Source of the DNA: an uncultured Megamonas sp.
GTDB lineage: Bacteria > Bacillota > Negativicutes > Selenomonadales > Selenomonadaceae
DNA length: 8,145 nt
NCBI GenBank assembly: GCA_900554895.1
Contig: USIX01000101.1
Location: forward strand, 1 to 8,145
Direction: 5' to 3'
Part shown: in pieces, positions 6,659 through 8,145 of the stretch
Layout of the letters: every line of letters begins with the position of its first letter
Numbering within the stretch: the stretch's first letter is position 1
Made by a program: the position numbers and the translations under genes
Notes under the pieces: generated by a model
Seen by the model: only the letters and a program-made list of their open reading frames with translations
What the model was told of the DNA's origin: nothing
Database searches by the model: none

Positions 6659-6664
6659 AGCTTT

Positions 6665-7786
6665 TTATTTTAAAATTTCATGAATGTCATGATATGGTAA
6701 ATTCAAACCGTCTGCTACGCCTTTAAATGTTACTTTACCGTCTATTGTATTAATACCTTGCATTAAACCAGGATCATCGAGGCAAGCCTGTTTATATCCT
6801 TTATTAGCAATTGCTAAAGCATAAGGCAAAGTAGCGTTTGTTAATGCTAAAGTAGAAGTTCTAGATACTGCACCCGGAATGTTAGCTACGGAATAATGAA
6901 TTACACCGTGTTTAACAAATGTAGGATTATCATGAGTTGTGCAGTGATCGCAAGTTTCAACAGCACCGCCCTGGTCGATAGCAACATCGACAACAACTGA
7001 GCCTGGTTTCATTGTTTTAATCATATCTTCAGTAACTAAGATAGGAGTTTTAGCACCCGGAATAAGTACGGAGCTGATGAGTAAGTCTGCTCTTGCTACC
7101 CATTTAGCAATGTTGTAGCTGTTAGACATTTCAGTAACTACACGACCATGGAAAATATCATCAAGATAACGGAGTCTATCAATAGAAAGGTCAATGATTG
7201 TTACACGAGCACCGAGACCTGCTGCCATTTTAGCTGCGTTAGTACCAACGATACCGCCGCCGACAATAACTACCTGTCCTGGGCAAACACCGCTAACGCC
7301 GCCGAGAAGTACACCGCGTCCGCCATATTGACTTTCAAGGAACTGAGCACCTAACTGGATGGACATACGACCTGCAATTTCACTCATTGGAGAAAGAAGC
7401 GGAAGCGAACGGCCATCTCTGCCTCTAACTGTTTCATAAGCGATACCAACAACTTTATGACGTAATAAAGCATCTGTAAGTTCAGGTTCTGGAGCTAAAT
7501 GTAAATAAGTGTAAAGAATTTGACCTTCATGGAATAAATCATATTCAGGTGGTAACGGTTCTTTTACTTTAATAATCATATCAGCTCTATCAAAGAGTTC
7601 TTTTTTGTCTTCAACAATCTGAGCGCCAGTAGCCACATATGCTTCGTCCGTAAAGCCACTGCCTACGCCTGCCGATTTTTCAACCAATACAGTATGACCA
7701 GCACGAACCAGTGCTTCACTACCTGCAGGTGTTAAACCAACACGGTTTTCGTTGTTTTTAATTTCTTTGATAACACTAATAATCAT
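6665..7786 (-). CDS. ald: alanine dehydrogenase
   Basis: Ald (EC 1.4.1.1) is a cytoplasmic NAD-dependent enzyme that reversibly converts L-alanine to pyruvate, ammonia and NADH. In amino-acid fermenting anaerobes it feeds carbon and electrons into metabolism. The 373-aa protein is full length. Features are the N-terminal [14 protein letters not shown] (residues 7-20) with substrate-binding Arg15, the catalytic Lys75 in IKVKEPLPP, His96 in LYTYLHLAP, the Rossmann loop [14 protein letters not shown] (175-188), the acidic Asp199 of the NAD-binding fold, and VDVAIDQGG (266-274) carrying the active-site Asp271. The ribosome site GAGGAGGG sits seven bases before the ATG. Upstream is a -24/-12 promoter with three TyrR-like boxes, so it is probably switched on by sigma-54 and an activator such as the one encoded at 3566-5122. 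Bacillus ald is known to use a PucR-type activator instead. Confidence 0.97.
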   Translation of the reverse strand: MIISVIKEIKNNENRVGLTPAGSEALVRAGHTVLVEKSAGVGSGFTDEAYVATGAQIVEDKKELFDRADMIIKVKEPLPPEYDLFHEGQILYTYLHLAPEPELTDALLRHKVVGIAYETVRGRDGRSLPLLSPMSEIAGRMSIQLGAQFLESQYGGRGVLLGGVSGVCPGQVVIVGGGIVGTNAAKMAAGLGARVTIIDLSIDRLRYLDDIFHGRVVTEMSNSYNIAKWVARADLLISSVLIPGAKTPILVTEDMIKTMKPGSVVVDVAIDQGGAVETCDHCTTHDNPTFVKHGVIHYSVANIPGAVSRTSTLALTNATLPYALAIANKGYKQACLDDPGLMQGINTIDGKVTFKGVADGLNLPYHDIHEILK

Positions 7787-7861
7787 TATAAAACCCTCCT
7801 CTAGGTTAATAAATATATGTTAAGTTATTTTAGAACGATTTGTTTTACACCTATAATATAA

Positions 7862-7878
7862 TGCAAATCGCGTGCCAA
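7862..7878 (-). promoter_or_regulatory. sigma-54 (-24/-12) promoter of ald
   Basis: On the minus strand TTGGCACG (7878-7871), four bases (CGAT) and TTGCA (7866-7862) exactly match the YTGGCACG-N4-TTGCW consensus. The invariant GG (7876-7875) and GC (7864-7863) are 10 nt apart, as required. Transcription would begin around 7851. A weaker sigma-70 reading overlaps it (TTGGCA, 17 nt, TATAGG). Confidence 0.88.
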
Positions 7879-7937
7879 CTTTTCAAATAAACTAAAAATA
7901 TTATAAAATAAGTATTTTTTATAATTTCATTTATTTT

Positions 7938-7955
7938 TGTAACATTTTTATTACA
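7938..7955. promoter_or_regulatory. TyrR-like operator box 1 (promoter-proximal)
   Basis: TGTAACATTTTTATTACA matches the TyrR box TGTAAA-N6-TTTACA at 10 of 12 defined positions. It is centred about 95 bp upstream of the predicted ald start. It is one of three similar boxes that form an apparent upstream activating sequence. Confidence 0.68.
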
Positions 7956-7960
7956 TTAAA

Positions 7961-7978
7961 TGTAACATAAAATTTACA
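7961..7978. promoter_or_regulatory. TyrR-like operator box 2
   Basis: TGTAACATAAAATTTACA matches TGTAAA-N6-TTTACA at 11 of 12 positions. It begins 23 bp after box 1, about two helical turns, which puts both boxes on a similar face of the DNA. Confidence 0.72.
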
Positions 7979-7980
7979 AC

Positions 7981-7998
7981 TGTAACAAAATATTTACA
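7981..7998. promoter_or_regulatory. TyrR-like operator box 3 (promoter-distal)
   Basis: TGTAACAAAATATTTACA matches TGTAAA-N6-TTTACA at 11 of 12 positions. It begins 20 bp after box 2 and is centred about 138 bp upstream of the predicted ald start. Three phased sites are typical of the cooperative binding that helps sigma-54 activators form hexamers. Confidence 0.72.
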
Positions 7999-8056
7999 CC
8001 TATAAGTCTAGAAAAGAGTTTTCAATCGAGAAAGATTATAGAAAATAATAGGATGT

Positions 8057-8085
8057 AAAAAAAGGACACTGAATAATCAGTGCCC
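8057..8085 (-). terminator. intrinsic terminator of the rRNA operon
   Basis: In the minus-strand RNA GGGCACUGA and UCAGUGUCC form a nine-pair stem with one G-U pair and the four-base loop UUAU (8085-8064), followed by seven U residues (8063-8057). It begins about seven bases after the 5S gene and separates rRNA transcription from the ald control region. Confidence 0.92.
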
Positions 8086-8092
8086 TTTTCTA

Positions 8093-8145
8093 ACCGGCAA
8101 CTTCCTATCCTCCCAGCACGTCTCCATGCAAGTACTTTCGGCCTC
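8093..8145 (-). rRNA. rrf: 5S ribosomal RNA (partial, 3' part)
   Basis: Read on the minus strand, the end of the window contains the conserved 3' portion of 5S rRNA: GTACTTG...GAGACGTGCTGGGAGGATAGG (the helix IV and loop D/E region) and then TTGCCGG, the strand that closes the terminal helix. The 5' half lies beyond the window. The exact 3' end is estimated within a few bases. A terminator follows immediately, so this is the last gene of a leftward rRNA operon. Confidence 0.93.

Larger units (their letters stand above)
7787..8092. other. ald control region, downstream of the rRNA operon
   Basis: About 306 bp without a gene. From right to left it holds the rRNA terminator (8057-8085), about 58 bp with no recognised signal (7999-8056), three tandem TGTAAC-N6-WTTACA boxes (7938-7998), about 60 bp of extremely AT-rich DNA (7879-7937) that could bend, the sigma-54 promoter (7862-7878), and a roughly 64-nt leader that ends in the ald ribosome site. 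No IHF consensus stood out in the AT-rich segment. Confidence 0.75.

Noticed and set aside
1..8145. CRISPR arrays, insertion sequences, tRNA genes, phage or defence genes
   Set aside because: No regularly spaced repeats, transposase motifs, tRNA cloverleaf sequences or mobile-element ends were seen. Apart from the ald control system the window is ordinary chromosomal housekeeping DNA.

Overview
The window looks like the chromosome of a low-GC anaerobic Bacillota. The Shine-Dalgarno sequences are strong, intergenic DNA is very AT-rich, and the QueF, SerC, Ald and 5S rRNA sequences are all Bacillota-like. The combination of sigma-54 control, a TyrR-type regulator and cobalamin adenosylation would suit a Negativicutes member, but that is an inference and the species cannot be named from this sequence.

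Layout, left to right. Positions 1-214 hold a possible divergent gene start at the left edge and the promoter of yigZ. yigZ (+, IMPACT family) converges on serC (-, phosphoserine aminotransferase). Between them lie a bidirectional terminator and about 150 bp of unexplained, relatively GC-rich, hairpin-bearing DNA. A 304-bp divergent intergenic region (2138-2441) carries the promoters of serC and of a rightward cluster: queF (queuosine pathway nitrile reductase), cobO (corrinoid adenosyltransferase) and an ACT-PAS-AAA+-HTH sigma-54 activator of TyrR architecture. This cluster meets, at a second bidirectional terminator, a leftward block made of an APC-family amino-acid permease and ald (alanine dehydrogenase). 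The window ends inside a leftward 5S rRNA gene followed by its terminator.

The most interesting part is an apparent alanine-use regulatory module. Upstream of ald is an exact match to the -24/-12 sigma-54 promoter consensus. Above it are three tandem 18-bp boxes of the form TGTAAC-N6-WTTACA, spaced 23 and 20 bp apart, closely resembling the known TyrR box TGTAAA-N6-TTTACA. The TyrR-like activator that could read these boxes is encoded in the same window. The permease just downstream of ald keeps the residues expected of ApcT-type alanine-proton symporters. The proposed model is that the ACT/PAS regulator senses an amino acid, binds the boxes, and drives sigma-54 transcription of ald (alanine to pyruvate, ammonia and NADH), possibly with partial read-through into the permease. 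The regulator-target link is an inference; the promoter and boxes are directly visible. The remaining genes are ordinary housekeeping functions.
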